Positions 22,819 to 34,164 of a stretch of 64,000 nt of DNA are shown here, piece after piece; positions within the stretch are counted from its first letter, which is position 1, and each line of letters opens with the position of its first letter. The DNA is taken from the NCBI RefSeq assembly GCF_010093535.1, contig NW_022985170.1, forward strand, positions 70,990 to 134,989. The letters run 5' to 3'. The notes beneath the pieces are model-generated. The model made no database searches. It was not told the origin of the DNA and saw nothing but the letters and a program-made list of their open reading frames with translations. The position numbers and the translations under genes are program-made. The stretch is from Lindgomyces ingoldianus (lineage: Eukaryota; Ascomycota; Dothideomycetes; Pleosporales; Lindgomycetaceae).

Positions 22819-24493
22819 ATGTTGAGACGGATTCCCTTCTTCTCTTCATCGTCTTCCACTTCCTCCTCTACATCATCAACCTTCCGAGATTTTTGGTCCT
22901 CCCCGGCTTCTGCTACTACGCGCTCGAAAACAGGCCCATCAAGATCACCTCGCCTCTGGAATTGGAATTGGAAAACTCCGCAGTTTAGTGGCACAACGAC
23001 TGTTAGAATGAGTTCTGCTGCTGGTGGTATTGGTGTTGGGAGTGCGGGGCTTTACGCTGTGGTTACGAATCCGGCGCAGATGGGCGCGAAACCGGAGGAG
23101 GCGGACGAGTTGAAGCATCATTTGAAGCATGGGAAAGGTTTCGTGAATCCGTGGGATAGTTTCCGGGATTTTAATCCTTGGAAGCTTGGTTTTGGGATGG
23201 CTTGGTATATACTCCATTTTCTTTGCGCTCTTCCCCTTGTTTTCTCATGGGCTCTGATATACTACCCTTACGCTTCAGTGGATATGGTCAACGGGTATAA
23301 ATAGAGAGAAGATGTAGTAGCTAACAAACGCACACAGGCGACGGCTATCCGGCCAAAGCCACTTCCCCGACACGACACCCCCCACCGTCCCCATCCGTCC
23401 CCCCTCCTTCCTCCCATCGCGCCAAACCTCCAAACTCCGCGCAACCTGGCTCGGGCATGCCTGCTACTATGTCGAATTCCCCGGCGGACTCCGTGTGCTC
23501 TTCGACCCGGTTTTCGAAGACTGTTGTGCACCCATCAATCTCAAAAACCTAAAGCGCTACACGCCCCCGCCGTGTGAAGTCGAAGACTTGCCGATAGTTG
23601 ACGCTGTTGTGATCAGCCATAATCATTATGACCATTTAAGTCATCCGACGGTGATGCGGATACATAAGAAGCATCCGAATGTGCATTTCTTTGCACCGTT
23701 AGGGAATAGGCAGTGGTTTCTGGATTGTGGGGTTAAGAATATTACAGAGCTGGATTGGTGGGAAACCCGGGACGTTAAGCTTGAGATGTTTGCCGGCAAA
23801 GGAGAAGAAGGCTCTCAAGTCTCGGTTGCTGAGGTGGATGATTTGAAGTCGAATCTGGGGGCGATTACTGCCACGATCGGCGCACTGCCGTGCCAGCATG
23901 TGAGTGCGAGAACACCATTTGATAAGTGCCGGACTCTATGGGCGAGTTGGAGTGTGGAGAGTGGAGGGAAGAAGGTTTATTTCGCTGGGTATGTTTCTCT
24001 ATTTCCTTACGCCTCCCCCCTACTACGTTTCCTCTTTATCTATCATTCTTCCCTTTCTCCACTGCTTATTATTCAATCCGAACTCACACTAACCCCCCAA
24101 AGTGACACAGGCTATCGCTCGGTTCCGCACCTCCCCCCGGGCACCGACGACTACTCACCGGCCTACGCCCACCTCCCGCACTGCCCCGCCTTCGCGCAAA
24201 TCGGGCTCCACCGCGGCCCCTTCGATCTTGGACTCATCCCCATCGGCGCCTACGAACCGCGCTGGATAATGTCGCCTATGCATGCGAACCCGAAGGACTC
24301 GGTCAACATCTTCGTAGATACCAAATGTCGGAAGGCCTTGGGAATGCATTGGGGCACGTGGGTTTTGACGGAGGAGCCGGTTATGGAACCCCCTAGAAAA
24401 TTGAAGGAGGCGTTGAAAGAGAAGGGGCTTGATGAGAAAGGGGTGTTTGATGTGCTGGATATTGGGGAGAGTAGGGAGTTTGGGGGGGATTGA
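22819..24493 (+). CDS. N-acyl-phosphatidylethanolamine phospholipase D-like protein (FMP30-like)
   Basis: Metallo-beta-lactamase-fold phosphodiesterase expected to release N-acylethanolamines from N-acyl-PE; the yeast relative Fmp30 is a mitochondrial inner-membrane protein. Exons 22819-23294, 23338-23988 and 24103-24493 give 505 residues. The N-terminus is Ser/Arg-rich like a mitochondrial presequence (MLRRIPFFSSSSSTSSSTSS), followed by a membrane segment (FGMAWYILHFLCALPLVFSW). The catalytic domain has ATWLGHACYYVEFPGGLRVL, FDPVFEDCCAP, the zinc motif VISHNHYDHLSHP, YFAGDTGY and late metal/pocket residues around GAYEPRWIMSPMHANP and GMHWGTWVLTEEP. An in-frame ATG at 22717 would add 34 residues; I prefer 22819 because the presequence begins there. 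Confidence 0.9.
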
Positions 24494-24906
24494 TTGAGTG
24501 GGGGAAGGAAGGGAAAGGGGCGGTGGATAGATAGATGGGATGGGATGGGATGGAATGGAATGAGCATGACGGGCGGATATTCTTTTGTATATTAGATACC
24601 TTACTGGTGGCCTCTGTTTTTCGATTGCGTGGGCGTACTGGATCTTGAATATGGAGGACATGGCATAGCATGGGATAGACCAATGCCTCTCTTAACAACA
24701 ACTCAGTCACAACACATACACAAACATATGCAAATTATGTGCCGCGCTGTAGTAAAGTAAATCCACGACGCTAGCTACAAATCTCCCAGTTACTCTCCCC
24801 AAATCCCTACTCCAACGATTCAACACACCACACTGTACACGCCAAAATCGCAGTCTCGGTTTTAATCGATTCACACAAATGCACACAATAAGCCCTAACT
24901 CGTTCC
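24494..24906. other. Convergent intergenic region (FMP30-like / TYR1)
   Basis: 413 bases between two 3' ends. A GGGAT/GGAAT-type pentamer run (24536-24560, ATGGGATGGGATGGGATGGA) is the only feature seen; both transcripts must end here. Confidence 0.45.
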
Positions 24907-26989
24907 TCACACCCCCTTCGTCTTCTCCAATATCGTCTTAATCATCTCGTTCCCCAACCGGGTAGCCTCCGGGAACCGGGGCGCAAAGTAACGTTGAATC
25001 TCTTCGAACTTGTCACGGTATCCGTTGAAGGAACCTAAACTTACGCGGGAACTCCAGTCCTACAGAATCAGGGACGGAGATAATTAGAAATTTGGGTTGG
25101 AGGGATTTAGAAGGATGTAGGGATGGGTGGGTGGATGGGTGAAGGAGAAAGAAGGGGGTGGGATGTGATAAGACTTACTCGTGCAGCAAAAGTAAATTCT
25201 AGGTCATCTGCTCTAAAAGTATTATCATCAATGGCGGTATCGATGACTTCTTCCAACAATTCGTCGTTACAGAAGAGGTATTCCGTAATACCGAGCCACA
25301 TACGAAACAGCTACTACCAGGTCAGCCGTTTTCACAAACAAGCAATTCCACAAATGGGAGGGAACAACGGAAGACAAGAGAACACGGCTAGGGGGCAGCT
25401 TACAGGAGTAGAACAAATCATATGATCGTACGGCACAATCCCCAACTTCCACCAACAATCCACCATCGCCAGCAAACTCAAATGATTATTCTTCAGCCTT
25501 TTCTCCGGTAGCTCACCCAGGCTAAACCGATCCAATACCTCATCCCTCAGCAACAATTCCTTCGCTCGATCCTCCCTGAACACAGCTTTCCTAGCAGCGT
25601 GTATTCTTTCCCGCAGCTCTTCCCGGTGGCCCGCGAGCATGACTTTAAACAGCTCGGTGACGGATTCTGCGTATTGTTTGATCTGCTTCTGCGCCGAGGG
25701 GTTTAGGATTGCGAGACCGGCATAGACGTGCCACTTGTTGGAGTAGATGCGCAAGGTGACGTTCATTTTTACGTTTTCGATGCCGCCGATGTAGCGGGGC
25801 GTTTCCCAGGGGAATTGGGCATTGGCCATCCATGCTGCGCCCATGCTAGAGGGATAGGGTTAGTATGACGGATAGGGTAAGGTCGGAGGAAGGTCGGAGG
25901 AAGGTTAGAGGGTTGGAAGATAAGGTACCTTAGGAAGGCTGCGTGAGTAACGGCTTGGGTGTCGGCTGTTATTCGGTCGTGCTGCTCGTGAGTGAGATAG
26001 ACGTGTTTGGATCCGAGACAGGATAGGATGTTTTCGACGAAGTTGAAGGCAGCGTCGGAGGCGCGATATTTGATCAAGACCTAGTTCCAATTTAGCTTGG
26101 CTGGTGCTGTATATGCTAAGGCCGACAATACCAATGGTTGGCCTTTTGGATCGACGCCAGGGCCGTGGAGAGAGTGGCAGGACACAATGCTGACATCGCT
26201 GGGAAGATGCTTCTCAAAGGCAGCGATCTCCGGGGCTTTGCATGAGGTCTGGCCACCGACGATGGCTCCGAGTTTCGTGGCTATTTACAATGTCAGATTA
26301 GTACAAGAATAAGATCCTGTGAACAGGCTTGTGAAGGACGGCATACATGGGCCATACGTCCTTACAACACAATCAATGTTCTTGGCCTCGACGCTGTAGA
26401 TGATGTAGTCGCTGCACCGGGAGACGAGATGACCGTTGGGCATGATTTCAACCTTGGGCTAGTATAGACTCAGCATGCTTCTACTGATATAGGTATATAT
26501 AGATGCTATCCTACTCGGTCTCGAAACTCGTCCACCAAGCTATCCAGTTTGTCTGGAAGATCGCACGCATTGACTCTGGAGGGCCCGGGTCAGCTGGGAT
26601 GGGAATAGGGTTAATGGCTTCTGCGATACTCGTCCGTGTCAGTGTCATTCAATTGAGAGGTCTGAGGCGAAGTGAGGGATAGAAAAGGGTTCAGACAATG
26701 AAAAATAAAGGTAGCGAGAATTTACATCAGTGACAATGCCCGCCCAGAGCCTTGCAATCAAAACGATGACAAGAAGGACTAGCACCATACTCGAGCCAAA
26801 TGCACTCACGGTCATCATTACAGCAGAATGATCGAAGGTAGGGAGATGCCTTACATACCAATTGTTGCACTCAATGAGCACACGAGCAGAGAAGAAAACC
26901 TACTTCCATCCCGCATCGCTCAACCTCCTGGCATACATCTTCCCCATGTCCCCCATACCAATAATCCCAATACTCTTACCATCTTCCAT
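24907..26989 (-). CDS. tyr1: Prephenate dehydrogenase (tyrosine biosynthesis)
   Basis: Converts prephenate to 4-hydroxyphenylpyruvate with NADP+, the tyrosine branch of the shikimate pathway, in the cytosol. The start ATG is at 26989: MEDGKSIGIIGMGDMGKMYA, a Rossmann GxGxxG. Further exons read VNACDLPDKLDSLVDEFRD, PNGHLVSRCSDYIIYSVEAK, KLGAIVGGQTSCKAPEIAAF, VSIVSCHSLHGPGVDPKGQ, HVYLTHEQHDRITADTQAVT, MGAAWMANAQFPWETPRYIG and IYSNKWHVYAGLAILNPSAQ; the C-terminal exon is SFNGYRDKFEEIQRYFAPRF ending in TGA at 24907-24909. At least seven introns; the first, between GW and VNACD, is unusually long (about 320 nt, 26902 to 26581). All blocks of fungal Tyr1 are present in order. Confidence 0.92.
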
Positions 26990-27219
26990 CCTGTCGTCGC
27001 GGCCTTTGGAGTGAGGGAGAGGTGGTCAAGTCATAGTGCGGTGAAGGAAAAAAGAAGAGGTTTGACTAGGGTCAGCCACAGCTCAGAAAAACTCGGGGCT
27101 AGGGGCGGAGAAACGTTTGGCCGACTGTAAGCGAATTTCCGCACCATTTTCGATTGCAACTTCGAGATCGACCCTTTGTCAAACGCCAAATCGACCGTCG
27201 CGATAAATTCCTAGCCAAA

Positions 27220-27835
27220 ATGCCACCAAAGAAGAAGGTCGATAGGGCCGCCACAGAGAATGTCCAGGCAAGTTATCTTTATTGCACTCGAATTTGAACA
27301 ATTACTGACATCCTTCTAGCTTGGACCTCAGGTCCGCGAGGCAAGTCGACCGGTTGCTCTAAGGTCGAAGCATCGTGAATTGATAATTTGCATAGGGCGA
27401 GCTTGTCTTCGGCGTCGCTAGAATCTTCGCTTCCTTCAATGACACCTTCGTTCACATCACCGATCTGTCCGGCCGCGAAACCATCTCCCGCGTCACTGGT
27501 GGAATGAAAGTCAAGGCTGATCGTGACGAGTCTTCTCCATACGCTGCCATGTTGGCTGCCCAGGATGTCGGTGCGTAGAACCAAATGCCTTGGATAGTGG
27601 ACAGGTGCTGATCTGTAATGTAGCCGCCCGCTGCAAGGAAGTCGGGATATCTGCTCTGCACATCAAGATCCGTGCTACTGGCGGTAACCGCACCAAGACC
27701 CCAGGCCCTGGCGCTCAGTCTGCTCTCCGTGCTCTTGCTCGTGCTGGAATGCGCATTGGGCGTATCGAGGATGTCACACCTACCCCATCCGACTCGACGA
27801 GGAAGAAGGGTGGTCGCCGTGGTCGTCGTCTCTGA
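27220..27835 (+). CDS. rps14: 40S ribosomal protein S14 (uS11)
   Basis: Component of the small-subunit platform, needed for 18S rRNA maturation. Four exons: 27220-27267, 27320-27340 (21 nt), 27396-27570 and 27624-27835, giving 151 residues, the normal fungal length. Sequence is diagnostic: [96 protein letters not shown] and the C-terminal [11 protein letters not shown]. The first two introns both begin with GC (AG/GCAAGT) instead of GT; no GT alternative keeps the frame. The third is GTGCGT...TAG. Confidence 0.97.
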
Positions 27836-28118
27836 GCATTTGTGGATGTCTGGTTGGTGTGTGGACTAGGCATGGGATGGGGTACGGTCTTTATGGCTAA
27901 ATCCTATCTCACGATTACGCGGGGAACGGCTTTATGCCTGGTCTCCATGGTCAAATATGACCCTTGACATAGTCGAGGTAGTTCAATAAAATGGGTTGCA
28001 CAAATACAAATATTTCCATTATGCTACTTGGCTGCGGGACGAATATATATTTTAACTCATTACTCTAATATTTACCGTAAGCATCAACTCGTAAGAACGT
28101 AACTCATATCTCCGCCAC

Positions 28119-29168
28119 TCATATATCCACAACTTGGACAGGATTGCTCAATTTTCCAGTGTTCTCATGCATTTGCGACGCATTCACCATAATGGTGCTA
28201 GGACCTTTCCCTCCCCACACCTTGTCCCATACCAGCCCTCTAAGACCTCGATATCCCACTCTGACTAGATTCCACCATATCCAAGGATTCAGTAACCCAT
28301 GCGCCCATCTAGTTCTGGCGCCCATACCCATCTCATATGCATCGTGACAGCCATCCCACCAGACAACCATCTGCCCCGCTCCCCAATGCACATGTCCGAA
28401 CACATGCAAGGTTGGTTTCACTCGCCTCACCTCTTTCATAAGATGCTCGCACCCCATTCCATTCGGTAGGGTAAGATCCATATGATACTTCGGGGGTGTA
28501 TGCGTTATAAGAATATCCGTGGCCTCGGGCACTGTCTCAGACCAGGCGTCCAAGCCTCGAGGGTATTGGAAGGCATGTATTGACAGTGGGCCACAGGCCG
28601 GAATCTGCGGGGCTCCATACAATCGAATACTTCTATGTTTTACGCCAGACAACAAACGTGTTCGGGGAGAGTCAGTATAAGAAGGCTCAATAGCCAGCGA
28701 GAGCGTCAAGCTGCGGTGTTGGAGGTAGTGCACTCGTTTCCAGTCAATCGTGCCTGATCTCTGGTCGTCGGATAACGACGGTCGTGTGCGCGGGTCGAGG
28801 TATGTATCGTGGTTGCCGGATATGACTACTATTTCTTTGTGTGGTAGTGACGATAACCAGTCTACCTGCTTTTGTATTGACGCAACGCTGCCGTCATTCG
28901 TCATATCTCCCGCGTGTATAAGAACGTCGCCTGAGGGTACATTTTCGGGAAACTTTTCGTGTGTGTCTGATATACAGACTACGCGAATTGGCGGATCAGA
29001 GGGCGTGGGAGCTGAGCGGAGGGAATTGAGGACATGGTATGTATGAAACAGCAACAGCTTCACGGGAGCTTTAAACAGCAGCTCATGGAAAGGGGTGGTC
29101 TCGAATGGATCAGGCGCCTGAGGTGTCTGCTTGAGACGACGCCATCCTGTGAGAGTCTCCAAGACCAT
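28119..29168 (-). CDS. Calcineurin-like metallophosphoesterase (MPPED type)
   Basis: Two-metal phosphoesterase of unknown substrate. A single exon from ATG at 29168 to 28119 gives 349 residues. All metal-binding blocks are visible in order: VVCISDTHEKFP (D-x-H), GDVLIHAGDMTNDGS (GD), IVVISGNHDTYLD (GNHD), ILITHTPPKYHMD (H) and LHVFGHVHWGAGQM (GHxH). The N-terminal ~50 residues hold a short amphipathic stretch (FHELLFKAPVKLLLFHTYHV) that could bind membrane. It is divergent from the HeLo-pseudokinase gene with 591 bases between start codons. The activity is likely phosphodiesterase; cellular role not known. Confidence 0.9.
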   Translation of the reverse strand: MVLETLTGWRRLKQTPQAPDPFETTPFHELLFKAPVKLLLFHTYHVLNSLRSAPTPSDPPIRVVCISDTHEKFPENVPSGDVLIHAGDMTNDGSVASIQKQVDWLSSLPHKEIVVISGNHDTYLDPRTRPSLSDDQRSGTIDWKRVHYLQHRSLTLSLAIEPSYTDSPRTRLLSGVKHRSIRLYGAPQIPACGPLSIHAFQYPRGLDAWSETVPEATDILITHTPPKYHMDLTLPNGMGCEHLMKEVRRVKPTLHVFGHVHWGAGQMVVWWDGCHDAYEMGMGARTRWAHGLLNPWIWWNLVRVGYRGLRGLVWDKVWGGKGPSTIMVNASQMHENTGKLSNPVQVVDI

Positions 29169-29759
29169 CACCAAAGGAAGGCGAAGTTGAAAAACAATAT
29201 GGGAAGTGTGGGGAATTCAATCAATGGCTTTCGTGCTGGTGTGACGCTTGAGGCTTGAGTCTTGCAGGGGTCCAAAAGTTTAGGGTCACCTGCTGCAGAA
29301 CTGTGTGGCTGAGCTGAGGCTTGCCCCTGCGACCGTCGAGGCGCTCTCAGCCTTCTTCAAGTAATCCATCTATCCTTCCGTCTCCCCACGTTCAGACTTC
29401 ATTTTAATCGACAAAGGCTGCAAATCGAGAAGGCTGCCTGTTTTTTATTTTATACTGACATGTAGCTGACTAGTCCCTAATATCAGAAAACCCTCACAAT
29501 GGCCTCAGGCATGCATTGGCGATCTCAAAGCCGTGGAGGCTGAGCTGAGGCAGACCGGCGACTTCTGTAACATGGCTATTTAAAAGGTTGCCTTGCCAGA
29601 GCCTCTCCATGTTTAAGAAGAAGATGCTTCGCTCTTTTTGTCGCTTTGGAAGTTCATATTTCTAACCTTCAAATCCATCCCAGTCAATTATCCGTATCGT
29701 CTGTCTTGCTTCTGTACTCGTCGCATTATTATTTCATTTGTCACTGGCATATTCCAATC
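29169..29759. promoter_or_regulatory. Divergent promoter region, metallophosphoesterase / HeLo-pseudokinase
   Basis: 591 bases between two divergent start codons. It contains two short related stretches, GCTGAGCTGAGGCTTGCC near 29310 and GGCTGAGCTGAGGCAG near 29539, sharing GGCTGAGCTGAGGC, a possible duplicated regulatory site. No coding signal. Confidence 0.35.
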
Positions 29760-31794
29760 ATGGACCCAGGAACAGCGTTAAGTGTAGTATCCTTGACCTT
29801 CCAGGTCTTTTCAGGATGTGTCCAAGGTTCGTAACCTGCGATCATTTGCACCCTCTCTCATTAAACACTTCACAGGCTACCAGCTCCTAGCCGATGCCAA
29901 GCATATGCCATCGGATTGTCAGTACCTACGAGTCCGCCTAAAAACCGAACAGTATCGTCTTCTCGATTGGGCACACATTGTGCAGCTCGATGAACAAGAT
30001 GAGAACATTCTCATTAGCAACTCTAGCAAAGGACTTCTTTTGGATGTCCTGGATCAGAAACGACGCCTCCTTCATCAGTTCGGGCGGTTAGATGATAAAT
30101 ACAAAAAGCTATCAAAGCCGCTTCTTGTAGATTCCCAGGAAGCCAACAATGGCGTCTTCCCGGACCCTCCCGCATACTCTCCCAAGGAGATGAGCCCGAC
30201 GATTGAGCGGGTCAATTCCGAATTTGACAAACGTTTCCCTCAGTCTGAGATCCTGCTTCAAAAGTCTCTGTTCCTAGCCAGCAGATCTCGCGAGTACCCT
30301 CGCCGGCTTAAATGGGCTCTCTTCGACAAGGCGAAGATGGAATCTCTGATCCACAAAGTCACGACCTTGAATGACTACATGCGCGAGCTGTTGAATTCCA
30401 CACAACTCCAAAGACTTGCTATTAAGCAGGAACGCACAGAATTCCAGATCATGCAATTAAACAGCAGTGTTCAGAACTTGGTGCAGATTTTCGAATCCAC
30501 TGCCATCACGATGAAGAGTGAGAGGAGGAGGGCGCGCTTTCCGACGAACCCGGTGAAGGCCTATATGCAAATCCGGGGGTTGGAGGAAATCGAGGAAGAG
30601 GGCGATGGAATAAAACCCGCGCTGCAGAACCTCGCTGCTTTAGCACAAATCAAAGCCCTCAACTCTGCCATCGAAGATCCCAGCCTCTTCACCGACGAAT
30701 TCGCAGTTTCCCTCGCACTCCCACACACAGCATCCGAAATCCGGTCCGTAGAGCTGTCCCGTGCAGACATTAGAATCGAAGGCGAGGAGCCCGAAGACGG
30801 CGGCGAGAGTCAACGCGTCGAAGCCATCTACCAGCCCCCCCACTCCCGCAAAACCTCTGTCTGGATAGAATGGAAGACGTACGAACCACCCACCTTCCAA
30901 TCCACAGGCCCGGACCCCAAAATCCACGAACGTGTCGAGGCCCTCGCCGCGCTGCTCAAAGAAAACAACCGCACCGACCAATTCCGAGCTCCTCACTGCC
31001 TAGGTTATTTCCGCGATATCGATGTCTCCACAGGCGAAGACCACTGCCGCTTCGGTCTCGTCTTCGAAAAACCACCATCCGCGCATCCATCTACAGAACC
31101 GATTTCCCTGCACTCCCTGCTCACCACTCTCCCCGTCGAAATCCCCAGCCTGACAGACCGCATAACCCTCATGCGGCTCCTCTCCGAAACCATCGAGCGC
31201 CTGCACGCCGTGAACTGGCTGCACAAGGGTCTTCGATCCTCCAACATCCTGTTTTTCTCCGACAGCGGACCATCAGACATCACATACGCGTCCCCATATA
31301 TCTCAGGCTTCGACTACTCGCGTCCCGCCATGAACGACGACATGACAGAAAAGCCGCCAGAGAATGCCGCATCCGACATCTACCGCCACCCGCGCGTGCA
31401 AGGTGCTGGCAATCGCGACAGCAGCAACAGCATCACTGGCTCTAGGGGGTTCAAAAAATCCTACGATCTATACTCACTAGGTGTCATTTTCATGGAAATC
31501 GCGTACTGGAAGCCGATAGATCAGATACTGGGGATCAAAGATTTGAACAATGCAAGGCCGAGTGTGACGATTAAAGTGCGGCGGAATCTGTTAGATGAGC
31601 AGCAGGGGTTTTTGAAGTATGTGCGGAGTTATCTCGGGAATACGGTGGAGAGGGTTGTGAGGGCTTGTTTGGAGGGACCGAGGGCGTTTGGGATTGAGGA
31701 TGGGATGGATGAGAAGAGGGGAGAGGTAGGGGCTGAGTTGCAGAGGATGTTTTATGAGAGGGTGGTTAGGGAGTTGGGGGATATGAGGGTTTAG
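29760..31794 (+). CDS. HeLo-domain protein with C-terminal pseudokinase domain
   Basis: Two exons, 29760-29826 and 29876-31794, give 661 residues. The N-terminus (MDPGTALSVVSLTFQVFSGC, YQLLADAKHMPSDCQYLRVR, LKTEQYRLLDWAHIVQL) matches the HeLo/prion-inhibition domain, a helical bundle known from HET-S as a membrane-disrupting cell-death module. A helical/coiled linker follows. The C-terminal ~300 residues are kinase-like: VWIEWKTYEPP (candidate beta-3 Lys), LMRLLSETIERLHAVNWLHK, GLRSSNILFF where HRDxKxxN is expected, YISGFDYSRP where DFG is expected, and YDLYSLGVIFMEIAYWKPID (helix F). Catalytic Asp of the HRD motif and the DFG Asp-Phe-Gly order are missing, so a pseudokinase is inferred. The layout resembles vertebrate/plant MLKL. 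Confidence 0.85.
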
Positions 31795-32292
31795 GGGGGC
31801 TTGGGGTATCTCATCAAGTGGTGTATAATTTGTTAATGTAGAAGTTTGTTTATCAAATCCTTAGGGCATTCATGCGCAACGAAGTGATTTTGATACACGC
31901 ATATGCCAAAGCTACTGACTGAGTAGTAGCATGTGACTATTTGAGGGTTGATCACAAACTATCATAGTGATGACTTCCATAATGGTTCTGACTTCCATAG
32001 ATCATGTATTGGTTTATCTTCAGTATTGAAAAAGGGTGCCCCCATAACCGACATCGGTACTGATTCGTTTCTATCATTCCAGAAAACCCCACCCCATCCC
32101 TTTCCCTGCCACTAATCCACCCATTCACCCATCCGACCGCTCCTCCGCCCCCGCGAGAGGGTATGCAATTATCCTTAAAGTACAGCATCAACATTCAACA
32201 CCCTTCACGGCGAGGGGAAGAGAAGAGGAAAAAATTGTAGTCCCTCACGCCGAGGACCGCGCCGCGCCCGGCCCAGTTCGAATATGCTCAGC
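31795..32292. other. Convergent intergenic region (HeLo-pseudokinase / profilin)
   Basis: 498 bases between two 3' ends; nothing beyond presumed terminators seen. Confidence 0.4.
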
Positions 32293-33021
32293 TCAGTAAC
32301 CGACTTTGATGAGGTAGTCGGACAGCTCGGCGACAGAGCTGAAGGCGTTGGTTGTTTGGACTTCGGCGGGGTGGTGGGCGATCAGGAGCGCTTGGGTGGT
32401 CTTCATGGCGATGAGGCCCTCTTTGCCCTGTAAAATCCATATTAGTTGTTATATTATGCTACGTTTGTTATGTTATATTCGGGGCGCATAGATGAGCCGG
32501 TAAGTGGACGAGATGAGATGTACCTTCTTCCCCTTCAGCGACTCATCGGTCGAATCGATGGTCATGTATTTCTCGCCGTTTACGTGGAATCCATTCACAA
32601 TGATCTGCTTCGGGTCACTCTTGTCTGAGAAGGAGTCGGCGATGGCCTTGCGCTCGGCGTCGGAGATCTGGGGTTGAGGTCATGTCAGCACACCATTCTA
32701 GAGTCGCTTTGCGCCATCCCGTATGCGCCTGTAGCTCGAACTTTTCTTATTTGATGGAGCAGATTGTGCTGATTTAGATGCGAGGCTGCTGGCGGACGGA
32801 CGTACGGTGAAGCCTGGAGTTGCGGCCCAAATGGTCTTGCCGGATACGTCGCTGATGACGGCTTTGTCGATGTTGCCAGTGCCAACGAGGCTGTTGACAG
32901 CAAGTTAGAAATGCGAATGTGTAGCTTGTAGGTGTAGTTTACCTCTGGTCGACGTAGGCTGGCGATACAGTTAGCAGAAAACGGGTGTGTTCGGCGCCTG
33001 ATACTGACCTTGCCAGGACAT
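32293..33021 (-). CDS. Profilin
   Basis: Small actin-monomer- and polyproline-binding protein of the cortical cytoskeleton. Start ATG at 33021, stop TGA at 32293-32295, five exons, about 130 residues as usual. It opens with MSWQAYVDQSLVGTGNIDKA and continues VISDVSGKTIWAATPGFT, ISDAERKAIADSFSDKSDPK, IIVNGFHVNGEKYMTIDSTD, GKEGLIAMKTTQALLIAHHP and SSVAELSDYLIKVGY, all canonical. The first coding exon is only 13 nt (ATGTCCTGGCAAG) and the second 16 nt. The gene is divergent from the RNPS1-like gene. Confidence 0.96.
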
Positions 33022-34164
33022 GTTGGGAGCGAGAGAGGGGGGGGGCTACGCGGGCCGATGGAGCTTGTGATGGAGGGGGGAATGGAGGGGTAAGTGCGGT
33101 GTTGTGACGCAGAGAGAATTTGCAGGTCGAGGGAGCGCGCGAGGATAGCAAGGGCCGTGTGGAGATATGTTGCGGTGAGGAGTTGTTGGGCAAGGCAAAG
33201 GCAAAGTCACAGTCAAGTCAAAGAGCTTGTCTGTGTCTGTGTGTCTCAGCTCCAGACTAGAGTGGGGCACTTTTCTTTTGCGCAAATCCCCGCAGCGTTG
33301 CACCGTTGCCAGACCACGAGTTGCCATGACACTCTTTCAACATAGACCAACCGACACTGTGTTCTATTTTCCACACTTCCGCTTCTTGCGCCATCATGCA
33401 CCTGCAGCGTCCTTGGGCGAGTCCACGGGTGGGGGTTGTCTTCCATTCATGCCCGCGAATCCCCAGCCAGACTCCCCATCTGCGCCGCCGACGATATTAA
33501 GCAGGAAGCAGGAGCGGGCAGGGCCGCAATGACGATTCCCCACCGCACCGTCCTTGGCCTTTCATGCAAGCATGCCGATCGGATGAGTTGAGATGCCAAC
33601 GGCGGTCTCACGAAGAGAAGTGAATGGGTAGGACAGTAATGGCGGATCAGGCCGTGCTGAGCACCCCAACATGCCAACAAGCCGGGTTTCAGAGCAATAC
33701 GGACGTGATTGCGGAGCTGAAGCCGTGGATCGTGCCACCAGTAATTCCACGTCGGGATAGATTAGCTGTATATATCTCCGAGCATGGTCCCTGAACGTGG
33801 CTCACTGACGACGCACGCTCTGAGGGAGTTCAGGTGTTCAGGTCACTTGCATCCAGATCTCTCACATGCAATATTGTTTATTGTGTGCAAGCAGTGACCT
33901 TCGTTTAGGCACATCTTTCCTTTCCTTGTTCCTGTGCTGTTACTGTGAAGAATCGAGATGAAGGAGCCTCGCCATTTGCGGCAGACCACGTTGAGCGCTG
34001 ATTGGCTGAGGGTAATACTCACGTGATACGCACCCGGAAGAGGCTCGAGCTCTAAAGTTTTGGACGCGAACAGCTTTTCCCAACCTCAGCCTGAACAAGA
34101 CACTTAACCACTGACCTCACAGCACACCAATTCTGTGCTACTCTTCAAGTTCTCCACAGCGATA
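33022..34164. promoter_or_regulatory. Divergent promoter region, profilin / RNPS1-like
   Basis: 1.14 kb between divergent start codons. It contains the CCAAT/E-box module at 34001-34026 and no supportable gene; open frames around 33100-33530 are in GC-rich, feature-free sequence. Confidence 0.45.
34001..34026 (+). promoter_or_regulatory. ATTGG-N13-TCACGTGA composite site
   Basis: ATTGG (inverted CCAAT, 34001-34005), 13 bases, then the 8-bp palindrome TCACGTGA (34019-34026), 138 bases upstream of the RNPS1-like start codon. The same arrangement with identical spacing occurs before Pam16. CCAAT is the binding site of the HAP/CBC complex and CACGTG of bHLH factors such as Cbf1; binding here is inferred. 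Confidence 0.5.
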
